Counted from the stretch's first letter, positions 11,401 to 21,947 are shown. The stretch: DNA of 47,439 nt from Multifurca ochricompacta (GCA_022496185.1 WTXG01000269.1:1-47439); one strand, 5' to 3'. Numbers and translations are program-made. Notes: generated by a model not told the origin, from the letters alone.

Positions 11401-11885
11401 GGTGGACTCCGTTGCACGAGACAGCAGACAAAGGACATTTGGAACTTTCACAATTACTCATCGAATCTGGCGCGGATGTCAATGCCAAGAGTCTCATGGG
11501 CAGGACTCCACTGTTGCTGGCATCTGAAGAAGGGCACAAGGATATTGTACAACTGCTACTGGAGCACGGGGCGGACACGAATGCCTGGTATGACAACAAG
11601 ACAGCACTTTATCGGGCGTTGGAGAGAGGCCATTTGAAAGTCGCGCAGCTTCTGTTCAAGTACAGTGCGGATGTAAATGCTCGGAACGTTGACGGCCAGA
11701 CTCTACTGGATGTTGCATCACAACAAGGAGATCTGGATGTTGTACGGCGACTGCTGGAACGCGGTGCGGATATAAATGCACGGAATAATCAGGGTAAGAC
11801 ATCTTTTCAAGTGGCGTCCGAGAAGGGACACAGCGAAATAGCAGAACTGTTGTTGAACCACGGCGCCGAGGAGCGTAAGGTGTAG
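8409..11885 (+). CDS. Goodbye-NACHT-ankyrin NLR (STAND NTPase), 10 exons, intact
   Basis: Exons 8409-8693, 8762-8812, 8871-9066, 9119-9271, 9328-9366, 9416-9457, 9515-9685, 9744-9768, 9829-10428 and 10487-11885 sum to 2961 nt (986 aa) with consistent phases and GT-AG introns of 49-68 bp. Residues about 1-250 match the fungal STAND N-terminal Goodbye domain (FETALNEFEKRAN, SFPPANAIFAGIGILLG, SSSYDALVDLFESM). Walker A GKPGSGKS is at about 311-318, built across an intron, and Walker B VADALDECP at about 415-422, with VTSRPE downstream as in NACHT modules. From about 790 the protein is roughly six ankyrin repeats (LLKYGADPNVRG, LLERGADINARN). By family, such NLRs sense a ligand through the repeats and oligomerise in the cytosol to trigger the N-terminal effector; the ligand is unknown. 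No frameshift or stop was found. An upstream in-frame ATG at 8379 is an alternative start. Gene model confidence is high, function general. Confidence 0.92.
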
Positions 11886-12099
11886 CCATGCGTTGATCTG
11901 TGATTACCTAGGATAACCCGTAGTTGAAGGTGTACAGGTCCTCTTCTATGTCCAACGTAGGTGCTTTGCATGACACGGTATACAGATAGTGGTAATCAAA
12001 TTATGTGTCGTCGAACGCTCAAGGCGAAACAAACACAGGACAATAGCTACATGGAGCCAGTCTTTCTTTCCTCTCTACGTTCTCATGGCGCTCTGGCCA
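11886..12099. other. NLR 3' flank
   Basis: Downstream of the NLR stop, no gene or distinct repeat is seen before the 0.6-kb repeat copy that starts near 12105. Confidence 0.4.
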
Positions 12100-12104
12100 G
12101 TGTA

Positions 12105-12640
12105 CAGATTCAGTATGCGGCGAGTACGAGGCAAAGTGTGTTCCCGAATGGAGAGAGACAGAAGATGAGAGAGAGACGCGGGAGCCCCAAGATAACTACG
12201 ACTTCAAATGAGGATATATTAACTTTCAAATACGCTGCTGGCTGGTTCCGTTTGGTCTTGCGCTTGACGTCATTGAAGAGTTCTTTAGCACACAAAGAGA
12301 AATGTTAGATTGCTGGCTTTCTCGCTCTACTACAAGCATTGTAGATACCCTTATATACTTGTTGAGAGTCTAGAATTTGAAAGAGTGGAATAGTAATAAG
12401 CAAGCCGTAGAGAGTGAATTGGATGTGGATAAAAGAATGGACGGGCAGGCGGCCCGGAACGCAATATCAGTCGAATTCTCGCACCTTGCATTAATTGCAT
12501 TGGAGTGGCGACACACCAGACAGAATCGATTCCAAAAAAAAAAAAAAAGACACACCAGACAGATTTTATGTATCGGCTAATACCCGAAGGGAAAACCCTT
12601 GCGCGTTTAATACCAGTGATGTCACATGACGAACACGAAT
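12105..12640 (-). repeat. 0.6-kb TG...CA repeat, copy R1 (solo-LTR-like)
   Basis: One of at least five copies (R1-R5) of a roughly 600-bp family. On the minus strand it carries, in order, GTTCCGGGCCGCCTGCCCGTCCATTC (as two blocks, near 12440-12470), a pyrimidine-rich part, a TATATAAGGG box near 12350 followed by CTACAATGCTTGTAG, then a conserved block that can be read as KELFNDVKRKTKRNQ, then CTCTCTCCATTCGGGAACAC, and ends near TCTGTACA. The TATA box plus TACA end suggests an LTR of a small or non-autonomous retroelement. It is interrupted by a tiny LINE insertion at 12525-12548. Confidence 0.75.
12510..12563 (+). mobile_element. ultra-short LINE insertion with target-site duplication
   Basis: The sequence GACACACCAGACAGA occurs at 12510-12524 and again at 12549-12563. 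Between the two copies lie only ATCGATTCC and 15 As (12525-12548). The short non-A part resembles the last bases of the LINE copies at 19599-19750 and 32203 (TTGAGTTC or TCGAGTTC before the poly-A). This is what a target-primed reverse transcription event that stopped almost at once would leave. Confidence 0.8.
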
Positions 12641-13084
12641 AGACATGTTTACGCATCTCAAATGCAGAACTTCTAAATCACAGTGTGTGTTGATGAAGCC
12701 TATGGGACGACATGTTCGAGTTGCACTGCAGTCCCGCCATGCACCGCTAAGTCGCCTGGAACTGTCACGACATGTCCGAAACGGTATCAGGTAGAAGACT
12801 GTGTTACCTTGAAAAGCCCAACTACATATGAGTGATGCAATCTCCGCGAGAGGTTGCAGCGTGGCTAAGGACATTCTCCTGCTAATCCTGATGGGTGCAT
12901 ATTATCCATAGAGCACTGACAGGCATCATCGCGATCATGGGATTGCGGGAAAACAGATGTGCTTGTAGATTCGAAGGGAGTTGGGCTTGGGGAGTTTGAT
13001 TTCAGCCCACGACATAATTGCTCCTCGGATTGAGCAGGTGTTACGATACAGTCCGAGTGCAAATCCTCGAGATCATGCCGAGCC

Positions 13085-13500
13085 CCATTGCACATGACAG
13101 TGGGGAGCGGATGCCTTGAAATGTCAGAGTTACTACGACAACGGCAGCACAAAGCGGACGGACGGGAATGCTTGAGATACCTCAGGTTTTTGTCGACATG
13201 GCAGGGAAGCATATAAGATGGTGTGGACGCCAATAGCACGAGATTCATGTGGCTCTACTCTGTTGCACATGGAATCGCAATTCGGACACCTTGATATTGC
13301 ACGATTACTACTTCAGTAATGTGTAGATGTGAATGACCAAGATAGAGGATGAGGCTCGACTCAATTACACTTTTGTATCGATAAGTTGGACACTTTGATA
13401 TGCCACGGTTGCTCGTCCAGCATGGAGCAGACCTAGAGTAGGTGCACAGGACGATCTGAACCAGACCATTCGCAAAAGGCTTTCGAAGCAGGGCACATCA
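13085..13500 (+). pseudogene. degenerate ankyrin-repeat relic
   Basis: Plus-strand fragments read as ankyrin helices in shifting frames: a piece like CLEMSELLRQRQHKAD near 13111-13160, then STLLHMESQFGHLDIARLLLQ near 13252-13317, followed by a stop and VDVNDQDRG. Further pieces with GHFDM- and LLVQHGADLE-like character follow up to about 13440. Stops and frame changes are frequent, so the region is not expressed as a repeat protein. It lies 1.2 kb beyond the intact NLR and is likely the tail of a second NLR or a lost ankyrin gene. 12641-13084 shows nothing recognisable. Confidence 0.65.
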
Positions 13501-14252
13501 GGAATTCCGCATAATAATCGATTACAGAGTGAGATACGATCGGTAGAAAATGTGGTACTATTTCCTTGTCTTGTTGTTCAGCACATTGGGGCTAGGGATG
13601 GTCCGTATCGACCTCAATAGAGTAGGCGAGAATATGACAAATTTCATTTCTTAATACGATAGGGACGAGCACGGCAATCTAACCCCCATTTTTCATCAGA
13701 TGTGTGCCTATTCACGTGATGATCGCGGTAATAGCGGGGGAACAATCTAACCTTTATCTGTCCCTTTCTCTCTTCCTCTTCCTCTCTCTTTCTTGCGAGC
13801 ACGGTCCTATTCAGCCTTCTCCGAAACCGAGTGGGTATCGCAAAAATATTGTTCCCCTCACCACTATCATCGACAATGCAACACACACGCCATGAACGCA
13901 AGACTGGATGTGAGCCTATCGGGATATACGGTGGGTGAGTTCTCTCTTTGGCTTAATTCACCCACCACCACCAGATCGTGAAACATTTATCTTTGCTTGG
14001 CTGTGCACGCTTCCAGAAGCGGATGTGAATCATCTACTCACGACTGGATATATTTGTACCTCATGATAGTAGTCTGACAACAGAAGAAAATTAATTATTG
14101 TACTGACTATAAATAGCATCCCATCCTCGTGTAAGGACGTCAAACCAGAAAAAAAAGAAAGTCAATGTCGCCAACACCATGATCGGCGCCACGATCATGC
14201 GACGACGCGGGGAACTACTGAATGTGAGTGAAAAGGAAGTAGAAGAGCTGCA
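13501..14252. other. intergenic, no gene seen
   Basis: A pyrimidine-rich run lies at 13756-13795. The plus-strand open frame 14179-14589 overlaps the 3' exon of the membrane protein gene on the other strand and is treated as its shadow. Confidence 0.4.
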
Positions 14253-15972
14253 CTACGCACTGAAAACCCTCTCCGGCGTCCCTCTCTCACCTAATGGATG
14301 TGCTTTGAGGGCCGTGGGTGGCTTCTCAAGATCCATAAGCATGATGTCCGGGATGCCCTCCGAGCGGGGTGAACTACCGGGGAACGTCCCAGCGGGTGAT
14401 CTGATGATGCCTTCCCTGCGCGCTCCTGACGATCCGCGGAGCGAAATGCGATTGTTGAGCGTTACGAGGAGCGTGTTAGAGTATCTGTCGAAGAAAAGGG
14501 GGTTTTTATTTCGGAGTCATGAGGAGTGCAGCTTAAGGGGTGATAAAACGGTGATAGCCCTTACAATTTCCCGAATATGGCAGTTCTGAAAGGGGGGGGA
14601 TTAGTGAAGTGATTGCTTAGCGCCTGAAAGAATACAAGCGGTGAGTTCGAGGGGTAACTCACGGACAAGTGTACCAGTTCTTATCCTTCCAGAAGCAACA
14701 TGTCGATCTGTCAGTTTCGGTGGCTGGGAACACATGGCACATGAAACTACACACAGGGAACACGAGGATCACCACCAGCGTTATGATTCCCACAGTGGCT
14801 AGACAAGACGGGCATGATATGAAATTACACCGCAATCAGCCGCAATCATAAGATGCGAGGCACAATCAACTCACTCGTCAATATGTTCGTCTCGACGGTC
14901 AGTCTCACGATGCTGACTAACGTATTACTGCTCAACTGACCCTCTCTTTTCTTGAGTTTTCTCAGCTGCAAGAAGATTTATCAGAAAACAGGATCGACTT
15001 TGGGTTCTTATAGGAAAAGAACAGGGATTTACGTGATAAAGCAACGAAGCAGCAATCAGCCCATCAGACACGGTGTTTCCGATGAGCCAAATCTGAAGAA
15101 CGACATAGCTCATTAGCTATTAGAACGATGAGGAAGTTGCTCGCATTGGTGGCCCTACCATCGCAAGTATCTTCAGTATTTTTCCACGGGAAAATTTCCC
15201 GTGTATATGCGCCTAGCTACACTTGAGAAAAAAACCCAAAATGCAAAAGAGGCTTACATAGATTCCCCCCCCCATTGCTGCGCTTGCGTCAATGGTCGAG
15301 GCCTGCAATGACCATGAGACAGCCCTGGGGGCTGATACATGAGAGGCAGGCTCACCATGTAAATAATGGCGCATATCCACCAAAATTCCCTACCCCCAAG
15401 CACCCAGATACGGTACGCAAAGAAGAACTGGACGGCCACGGAGACCGCAGCGCCTATTATCGGTACATCGAACGCGGAAGCATATGGCGAAGCGAGGTGG
15501 TCCATATTACCAAAGCCGGAGACAAACCAGTAATAGATGTCCGCGCCGCTGAGTGCGGTTTGTAGTGTTTCCAACAAGAATACACTGTATACTAAGTTAC
15601 ACGATGAACGAGGTAAATGGTGACATAGACAATTGCGCGTACCCAATAGCTTGATAAGCCTCTTGTCTCCTGGGAAGTTGTAGCTGTAGACATCTTAACC
15701 GCTCTGTGAGTAACTAGGTCATGGCCATGATCAAAGAGTACCTACAGAACTGAACGACCAGAGCACCAAATAGGCTCCAGTTCCAGATGACTCCCAAAAG
15801 CTAAACATCCGGACGGATGATGTGAGCGACGCAGGATTAATACAAAGACCCATCTCACGTACGAGGGGTGCAGCTCTGAAGATAACGGTGAGATCCGCAA
15901 TGATCCAACGAACAGATAAACTAGTGCTTACATCTCTGAGATATTTGGAGGGACAGGAGGGAGAGTCGGCAT
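14253..15972 (-). CDS. DUF6534-type integral membrane protein, 13 exons, intact
   Basis: Minus-strand exons, in order: 15932-15972, 15863-15875, 15746-15800, 15643-15693, 15356-15591, 15258-15302, 15159-15212, 15033-15092, 14875-14965, 14755-14798, 14663-14685, 14565-14585 and 14253-14484. They total 966 nt (321 aa), all phases agree and all introns are GT-AG. The protein starts MPTLPPVPPNISEI and has about seven hydrophobic segments, including LLGVIWNWSLFGALVVQFYV, LVYSVFLLETLQTAL, AAVSVAVQFFFAYRIWVL, MIWLIGNTVSDGLIAASLL and VGIITLVVILVF. The stretch after the sixth segment (LRKLKKREG, then LVSIVRLTVETNILT) and GKLYSNTLLVTLNNR are hallmarks of the basidiomycete DUF6534 family, which is large and uncharacterised. 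The C-terminal tail is hydrophilic, probably cytoplasmic. Exons of 13, 21 and 23 nt make the gene invisible to simple ORF finding. The function is unknown; a plasma-membrane sensor is only a guess. Confidence 0.88.
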
Positions 15973-17503
15973 GATCTAGAGCAAGCGGATTGAAGACGGC
16001 TCGGGAGATCAGGAAGGTGATCGATAGCCTGTTACTTTGGCCCGGAGGCGAAGAGGGCCTTTCAAGTAATCTCACAAAGCTGGAATGAGGTCAATATAGC
16101 TAATAAATGACGCGTCACATGAGGTATAATTGCGCAGGGATACACGAAGGCAAATGTGCCTGCGTGCGTGAGAGCTTTTGAGCGCCAGCCAAGAGTTCGG
16201 TTAAGTGGTGGCGTCACGCCGGCGTGGTACAGGAGGAGTATGCCATGTCAATGATTGTTGGGCGATGCACAGGTTCATGTCAAGCGATATGGGTTGACTT
16301 GGGGTAGGAGTCAGCGCCGAGGGAAAACAAAGGTGAACCGACTCGGAGCAAGCAAACTAAGGCACGGTAAGACGCTCCTCACTGGAGGAGCTTTGAAAAA
16401 ACAGGAAAAGACAACGAACGGTACACGACGTCCGGATGTCTATCTGGTAAGATCGACTAACGGTCATAGATTTCGGTGAGCTGAAGGTCGATCTGTAACG
16501 GGAAGGACATCTTTGCACCCATGTTCACGACGAATCCACATTGATGTCTTCAGGTCAAAGTCAGGAGACTGAAGAAGATTAGATCAGAATAATGTCACTG
16601 ACATTATTTGTTGGTTGCTTTGCGAGTTTTTGGTGGGGAAGGGGAAACTCGAGGCAGGTACTAAACAAGGTTGGGAACATGGACTCGGATGGCCGGTCAA
16701 AGTAGCGACGGTCAGGGACGATCAAAAAGAGTATACGCGTTGCCGGCATTTTTAGAATAATATTAATAAATAGCGCTTACAACGGGATGGAGGTGTGTGA
16801 TCATCAATTCCATGAAGATTTCATTCATACTCTCTTCGGTACCGTCCCTGAACTTAAACTTACGAGGAGTTCATCCGGTTTGAGAAAAAGTAACAAGAAC
16901 CTATACTCACCTGCCCCTCCCGCATTCTTTCAATCAAAGAAACAGATAAAAAGGCTCAAATTGTGCCATTTTTAAGATCAAAGCTGTTGAAGGCCTCGCT
17001 ATCAAAAAAAATTAAATTCCTCTTGAGTCAAGGCATAGCTGCATGAAGTGCAAGCTTCCAACTCATAAATCTGAGCTCGCAGAGCGAATTAATCCACCAT
17101 GCATATTTCCTCCATCCTATAGCAGTATATCAGGTAATGGGTCAAGAGTTGTTTAGTAAGTTGTATCTTATCACAGCCCAGACACTGTGAAAACGGAGCA
17201 AGGCCGTTTTATCCGGACTGTTCATCGTTCACAAGATGGTAACAAAGTTGGGTTTATCAGCGCCGAAAGACATAAAGAGTGTGTGTGATGTGTGGAATTT
17301 TGTATTACTCAGAAAATTATTTACAAAGAGATGACAAAAACCTAAAATTACAGAGTCTTCGTTTAGTACCGTATAGCGCTATATGGTGGCTGACTGGTAG
17401 TAATATTCAAATTCCAACGGAATGCAGGAAGCATATTGACGTGCCTTCGAGCTATTCGGGGTTCTTGGACGGTGACATCAACACGCGGAGGTGTTTTTCT
17501 ATT
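15973..17503. other. no gene recognised
   Basis: Both strands hold only short open frames without recognisable domains. The base composition is similar to that around the genes, so an unrecognised intron-rich gene cannot be excluded. Confidence 0.3.
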
Positions 17504-17887
17504 TTACGAAGTCACAAACGATTCAGAGTGAAGTAGTAAGTGCATGGTGCATGCACTGCGATCAGGTATGTTGAAACTATAAACTGCAGTCGCGACTGAT
17601 CCAAAAGTTGGAAAAGGCCCAGGCATTACTAAAGGATCACGTGACTCAGGATGGTTGAAAATTGGAATTAATGCCTTTCGTTTTGTTTCCTCTGTCTGAA
17701 CTTTGGTCAGACCCAACTGGTTTGGCTTCAGGCCGCCGATCGCCACGGCGTCGAATACAATGCCGAGTGGTCTACCGTACCACGGATCAAGCACCCACAC
17801 GGACAAAATAACCGGTAGCATCTCCCCCCCTGGTGCCTGTGAGTGCCATGTTCTTCTATACATAGTGGTCAAGGACTGTAAAGTCAT
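17504..17887 (-). CDS. unrecognised ORF, possibly an exon or gene fragment
   Basis: A 127-codon open frame whose middle (GGEMLPVILSVWVLDPW, RPLGIVFDAVAIGGL, QLGLTKVQTEETKRK) has a protein-like rather than random composition. No family could be named. The N-terminal part contains an 8-C run (about 17825) that could hide an indel. No neighbouring exon could be joined with confidence. It may be a real exon, a decayed gene or chance. Confidence 0.3.
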   Translation of the reverse strand: MTLQSLTTMYRRTWHSQAPGGEMLPVILSVWVLDPWYGRPLGIVFDAVAIGGLKPNQLGLTKVQTEETKRKALIPIFNHPESRDPLVMPGPFPTFGSVATAVYSFNIPDRSACTMHLLLHSESFVTS

Positions 17888-18589
17888 GGATCTTGGCCAT
17901 CACTACTGTATGTACATCGCATAGAATGAAGCAATAGGGCCGCTCAGGCTGACTGCCTGGCAATGCAGGTTAGATGAAAATGATGAGAAGATTCTGATAC
18001 CAAGGCCAAGATATGGGCGGCGCAACTGAGCTGTCCTATATTGGCTACAGGGTATCAATGGGATTGTGCTCCTTTATTTTAGTCCACTCCCCACGCCACG
18101 TTCTCAAAAGTGGTATTGGTATGACCGAGGCTCTTGCGCGTAGGGCTGTTGCTTGCCATATAGGTAACTTGAAAGACTCCATGCTTGAGGCATGAGGGTA
18201 ATGGATAGCCTCCACCACCAATTATAGTATGACTAAATAGTACACACAATATACTGTCTTATTTTTCTTGCTGACTGCTAATGGTCTCACAGTATAGTTG
18301 CACGCGGCCCAAGGCTATCCACTCGCGAGGCCGCCGCTTGGCGGATCAGAATAGTATTGTTGATCGGCAATAACCTTAGGGCCTTCTGAGAACGAACGTC
18401 CTCGGGAAGCTTTTAGGAAATGACATTGTAATAAGATGGTGAAAAGATAACGAGCTTCGAGAAGTAGAGCTTTACGGGAATGCGAACCAATTCTCCTTCT
18501 AAGAAAAGTTCCTTTATTTAGTTGCCGAATCGATGGAAATTTGGACCACTCACAGAAATTTGGCCACTAATAAACTCCCACAGAAACTT
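17888..18589. other. no gene recognised
   Basis: No convincing coding or repeat signal was seen on either strand. Confidence 0.3.
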
Positions 18590-19184
18590 GAGGTAATTAA
18601 GGATGCGCCTCAGAATAAATGTGTTTGTTAGTATGTTTGTCTAGACGATCCACTCTAAACATGACATGATCGCCGAAACAGTTATACCTGTTGTACTTGC
18701 CAACTGTACGCGTAACAAAAGGCAGTTAGTTCTGAGCGGTGTGGGCCATCTGCCCGTCCATTCCTTAAAACCAGTTTCATTAGCTCTCCGTCACCTCTCC
18801 GTTTCCTCCCTGACTCCTCCCCGTCTTTATTGCCAGGTTTTCACCTCTCCGTCTTCACCTCTCTGCCTTTATTGTGCCTGGCTTCGTCTCAATTGTCTCC
18901 TTTCATCCAAATTCGTCCTCTTCAGCTTCATAACTACTCTACAAGTATATAAGGGTAGTAGTAGACCAGCCAGTGAGCTAACAAAAAATTGCATTTCTCT
19001 CCTCTCTTTGTATCTTTCTTTTGTGTTCTCAACGACTTCTCAAACAGAACCAGCAAGCAGCACGATACACCCTCATTCAAAGTCTTAGTTATCTCAGGGG
19101 ATCCCTCTTCTCTCTCTCTTCTTTTCTACCTCTCTCCTTTCGGGAACACTTTGCCTCGCACTCACCGTGGATCGGATCCGTACA
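18590..19184 (+). repeat. 0.6-kb TG...CA repeat, copy R2
   Basis: A plus-strand copy of the family at 12105, 38860, 43877 and 44506. It shows GGGCCATCTGCCCGTCCATTC-type sequence near 18746, a TATATAAGGG box at about 18946, a pyrimidine-rich leader, the block AACCAGCAAGCAGCACGATAC near 19045, CTCTCCTTTCGGGAACAC near 19132 and the end GGATCCGTACA at 19184. The 5' edge is approximate, set where an AAGGATG-like start is found. The open frames 18666-19088 and 18989-19254 are incidental. Confidence 0.7.
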
Positions 19185-19584
19185 GCAGTATGCTCGAAAG
19201 TCAATGTTGCACATTTACTTGTTAGATGATTGTCGATGTGATAAGGATGCCTGACATGCTGTTCCCACAAAGCCATGTCTGTGGCAAATCATTAGTCAAA
19301 GAGGCACACACTTCCAAGATATGATAGTTCTACCATTGCAAGAACTTTCATAGACACCAAAAAACACTACTGCCTTATTCGCTGTGGAGAGCTGTGATGA
19401 GGAAGCATGTTGAGAGGGGAAGTTTGACGAGAAAATGCAGGGTGCACACCTTCCAACTCAACCTCCAATCTTGACGCTGTGGAGTATAATAGTAATGGTT
19501 AACGTGACATTACGATATTCCTTGGCCACGCGGTCCTTGGAGAAGCGGACTGAAGCGGCCCGGTGTGCATATGCCAAGCCATCA
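19185..19584. other. no gene recognised
   Basis: Short open frames only; nothing distinctive before the LINE insertion site. Confidence 0.3.
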
Positions 19585-19764
19585 ACGCATGGCAGGCGAA
19601 CTCTCCATGGTTTTTCCCTTTGGGTTTTCCGCCACTACCTCCAGGGCATTTGTCCCTTCTTACAGTAGCTACTATGTACCTGTAGTGGCCGCGCGATTTG
19701 TCTGTTTGGCTGAAGCGCGTAATAAAATTGAGTTCAAAAAAAAAAAAAAAACGCATGGCAGGCG
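19585..19764 (+). mobile_element. 5'-truncated LINE 3' end with 14-bp target-site duplication
   Basis: ACGCATGGCAGGCG is present at 19585-19598 and 19751-19764. Between the copies lies 152 bp ending in AATAAAATTGAGTTC and a poly-A of about 13-15 (to 19750). The segment GCCGCGCGATT...GAAGCGCGTAATAAA matches the tail of the longer LINE at 31035-32203 (GCCGCGCGATT...AAGCGCGTCAATAAA), so both are the same family. Only the 3' untranslated part was copied. Confidence 0.88.
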
Positions 19765-20679
19765 CTTGCCGATTAACCGTGTGAATAGCGGAGTCCCCGC
19801 AACAAGGACTAGGCAAGCCTTATATCAGTCAGAACGAAGGTATCCAGATCGGTTCCTGTTGGATGGAGTGTTGCGGCCACCTAGCGGGACGATATTTACG
19901 GCTTAGAAAAGCAGTGTGCTGTTTTCTATCTGGCACACTGTAGGTTTCATCACCGCATTTACGGTCTGTAAAAATGGTAATAACTACAACGCCTTGCTTA
20001 GGCTCTCTCCCCTTTGAGTTCGGCTTTGGCCTCCGCACACACCTCGATCATGACGAGGTCGCATCAAGGGGCCCCAGCACTACTACTCTATCCATTTAGA
20101 GCAAAGACAAATTCATTGCATTACTCAAAAGAATTGAGTATCAAAAGCTCCACCAATGATGCTTGTTCGATTCACCAGCCCGAAGGCACGTACATTCCAA
20201 ATCTCAGTTTTTTTTTTAAATTTCGTTACAACCCGGAAGACTGGTGCCAGGGGAACGAACATCCAGGCAAAGAACCCTTAATTTTGAACCCTTACTAAAT
20301 AAACAACATTCTGTCCAGTCTCATAACTCCCCACCTACCGCATGCCTATGGATCTCAGGAACAGAAATGCGCGCCGCCATCTGCGAGCCACCATTGATGT
20401 GATTGTGATTCTCTCGGCAGATACGCGCGTCGTGCACAAATGAATGATTGGTACCTCCCTGGATTGCTCTACATCTGAATGACGACGAAAAGTGGGTGAA
20501 GGCGTAAGGCGATGCAAAGCGTGAAAGGAGTGAGGCGCAACAGAGTTGCCATCCTGGACTGGATACCCACCACTCCACTGGCACTCGCCAGGTCCTGCCT
20601 TCGTGATGCCGGTGTACTTTTCCCGTGATAGGAGTAAGGCTACGCACCGTACCCGTACCTCACGGTATGGATGGGTATG
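19765..20679. other. no gene recognised
   Basis: Two overlapping minus-strand frames at 20321-20703 lack recognisable motifs. Short ACCCGTACC-type iterations lie near 20648 and 20826. Nothing else could be supported. Confidence 0.3.
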
Positions 20680-20820
20680 TATAAGGATGCTTTTCATGTA
20701 CAATTCACTTCAGTTTTGACCATCATAACTGAAGGACTATTCTCTTATCTTATCTGTAGCTAATGCACACTAGTTACGACTGACTTTCTAGGTAGTTTTG
20801 CTTATCTAAACATCAGGCGT
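20680..20820 (+). repeat. decayed LTR fragment of hairpin family L2
   Basis: A plus-strand partial copy of the 3' half of the LTR family at 21301 and 26278: AAGGATGCTTTTC, then the inverted pair CACTTCAGTT...AACTGAAG, then TATCTTATCTGTAGCTAATG and CTAGGTAGTTTTGCTTATCTAA. The 5' half is missing. Confidence 0.7.
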
Positions 20821-21074
20821 CTGGTACCCATACCCGTACTACCCGTACCGTATCTGTCAGCGATCCAGTGAGTACACATGATGGATGGTGTAGGGGTCAG
20901 CCGTACCTGCCTTCTGACCAAATAGACAGCTGTTACCCGTCAGATGGATGGTGCGCAGCCCTAGATAGGAGGTCTTCCAAAAAAAGAGAAAATCTGTACA
21001 GTAAAAGATGAGCCAACATAATGGCTACTACGACCTCCGTCTTGCAGTCCTGCAAGTGTTTTTTGTGCAAGCCT

Positions 21075-21947
21075 TCAATCTCGGGCACGGATTCTTGTGC
21101 AATCTGTTAGAAGTTGTGCCTTCCATTGCTCGCGCAAGGCAGGGGCTTCCCGGAGGATCTCAGTTTGGATTGACTCACTTAGGTCCAGCCTTGTGGCCTC
21201 CCTACTGTATGCTTCCATTTCATCATTGGAGAATGACACCAACTCCAACCTGGCCGCGGCCTCTGTGTTTACTCTGCCAGTCATAACTAGTTGGTCGGAG
21301 TTGTTGAGCCGGTAACGGATCAGAGTTGGAGTTGTCCGGACCGGATCAGAGGTGACCAGAGTTGCCGGTGCAAGACGGAGTTAAGTGGACATTGTAATAT
21401 ACCTACTGACATTCCACTCGTTTGTTATGATTACTTATGATTAAGATACAATCCTTCATGACCATAGCACAGCACACTCTTTACAGTATTTAAGGACATT
21501 ATTTCTGTGTTGTACACTTCAGTTTTGACCATTCACAACTGAAGTGAGTATTTACTTAGATTATCTTTACCGCGCGTATAGCTAACATTACTCGAGTAGT
21601 TATCTTGCTACCCGTTTAGGTAAAGACTAATTAATATATATAGTTTTGACCATTCACAACTGAATTATCTTGCTACCCGTTTAGGTAGCGCTTATCTAAC
21701 CTCAGCTGCGTTCATCAGAAGTATGCTCTGCTAGTGCTTGGCCCAGGTAATACAAGCTGTAGCCTGCGGCATTATTAGGCAGGTCAGCCAAAAGTTGGTG
21801 ACACAATCTTTGAGTATTGTTGAAGGCATTGTCACCAACAGTCTCAGAGAGGGGGGCTAGTTTCATGGCTGCAATGTCCAATGGGTCAAAGCAGCAGGGT
21901 CTGTGATGGCCTGGCAAAAGCCCAGTTGTGGCAAACCTGGGATTCAT
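21075..21947 (-). pseudogene. unrecognised ORF split by an LTR insertion
   Basis: On the minus strand 21947-21718 and 21300-21075 flank the LTR at 21301-21717. Disregarding the LTR and one copy of the approximate 5-bp duplication leaves a single open frame of about 150 codons ending at a TGA at 21075. The left piece has LSETVGDNAFNNTQRL and AGYSLYYLGQALAEHT; the right piece has LELVSFSNDEMEAYSREAT and APALREQWKAQLL. The composition is charged and helical, and no domain was recognised. An origin in a transposon is possible but unproven. The insertion must be fairly recent, since the frame has not drifted. Confidence 0.5.
21301..21717 (+). mobile_element. solo LTR, hairpin family L2, copy A
   Basis: 417 bp from TGTTGAGCCGG to GCGTTCATCA, with flanks GGAGT (21296-21300) and GAAGT (21718-21722), a 5-bp duplication with one mismatch. 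It contains a TATTTAAGGACA box near 21487, followed by the inverted pair ACTTCAGTT/AACTGAAGT (about 21519-21544), and GCTACCCGTTTAGGTA twice. The same LTR recurs at 44755-45126 and in older forms at 26278, 26764 and 32921. Confidence 0.88.

Noticed and set aside
14179..14589. 136-codon plus-strand frame
   Set aside because: It overlaps the last exon of the DUF6534 gene on the other strand, whose splice phases and family motifs are far better supported.
15254..15646. 130-codon minus-strand frame taken as a gene by itself
   Set aside because: It contains exon 5 of the DUF6534 gene but reads through flanking introns at both ends.
20321..20703. 108- and 122-codon overlapping minus-strand frames
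   Set aside because: Two competing frames in the same place, no motifs, no intron signals linking them to others.
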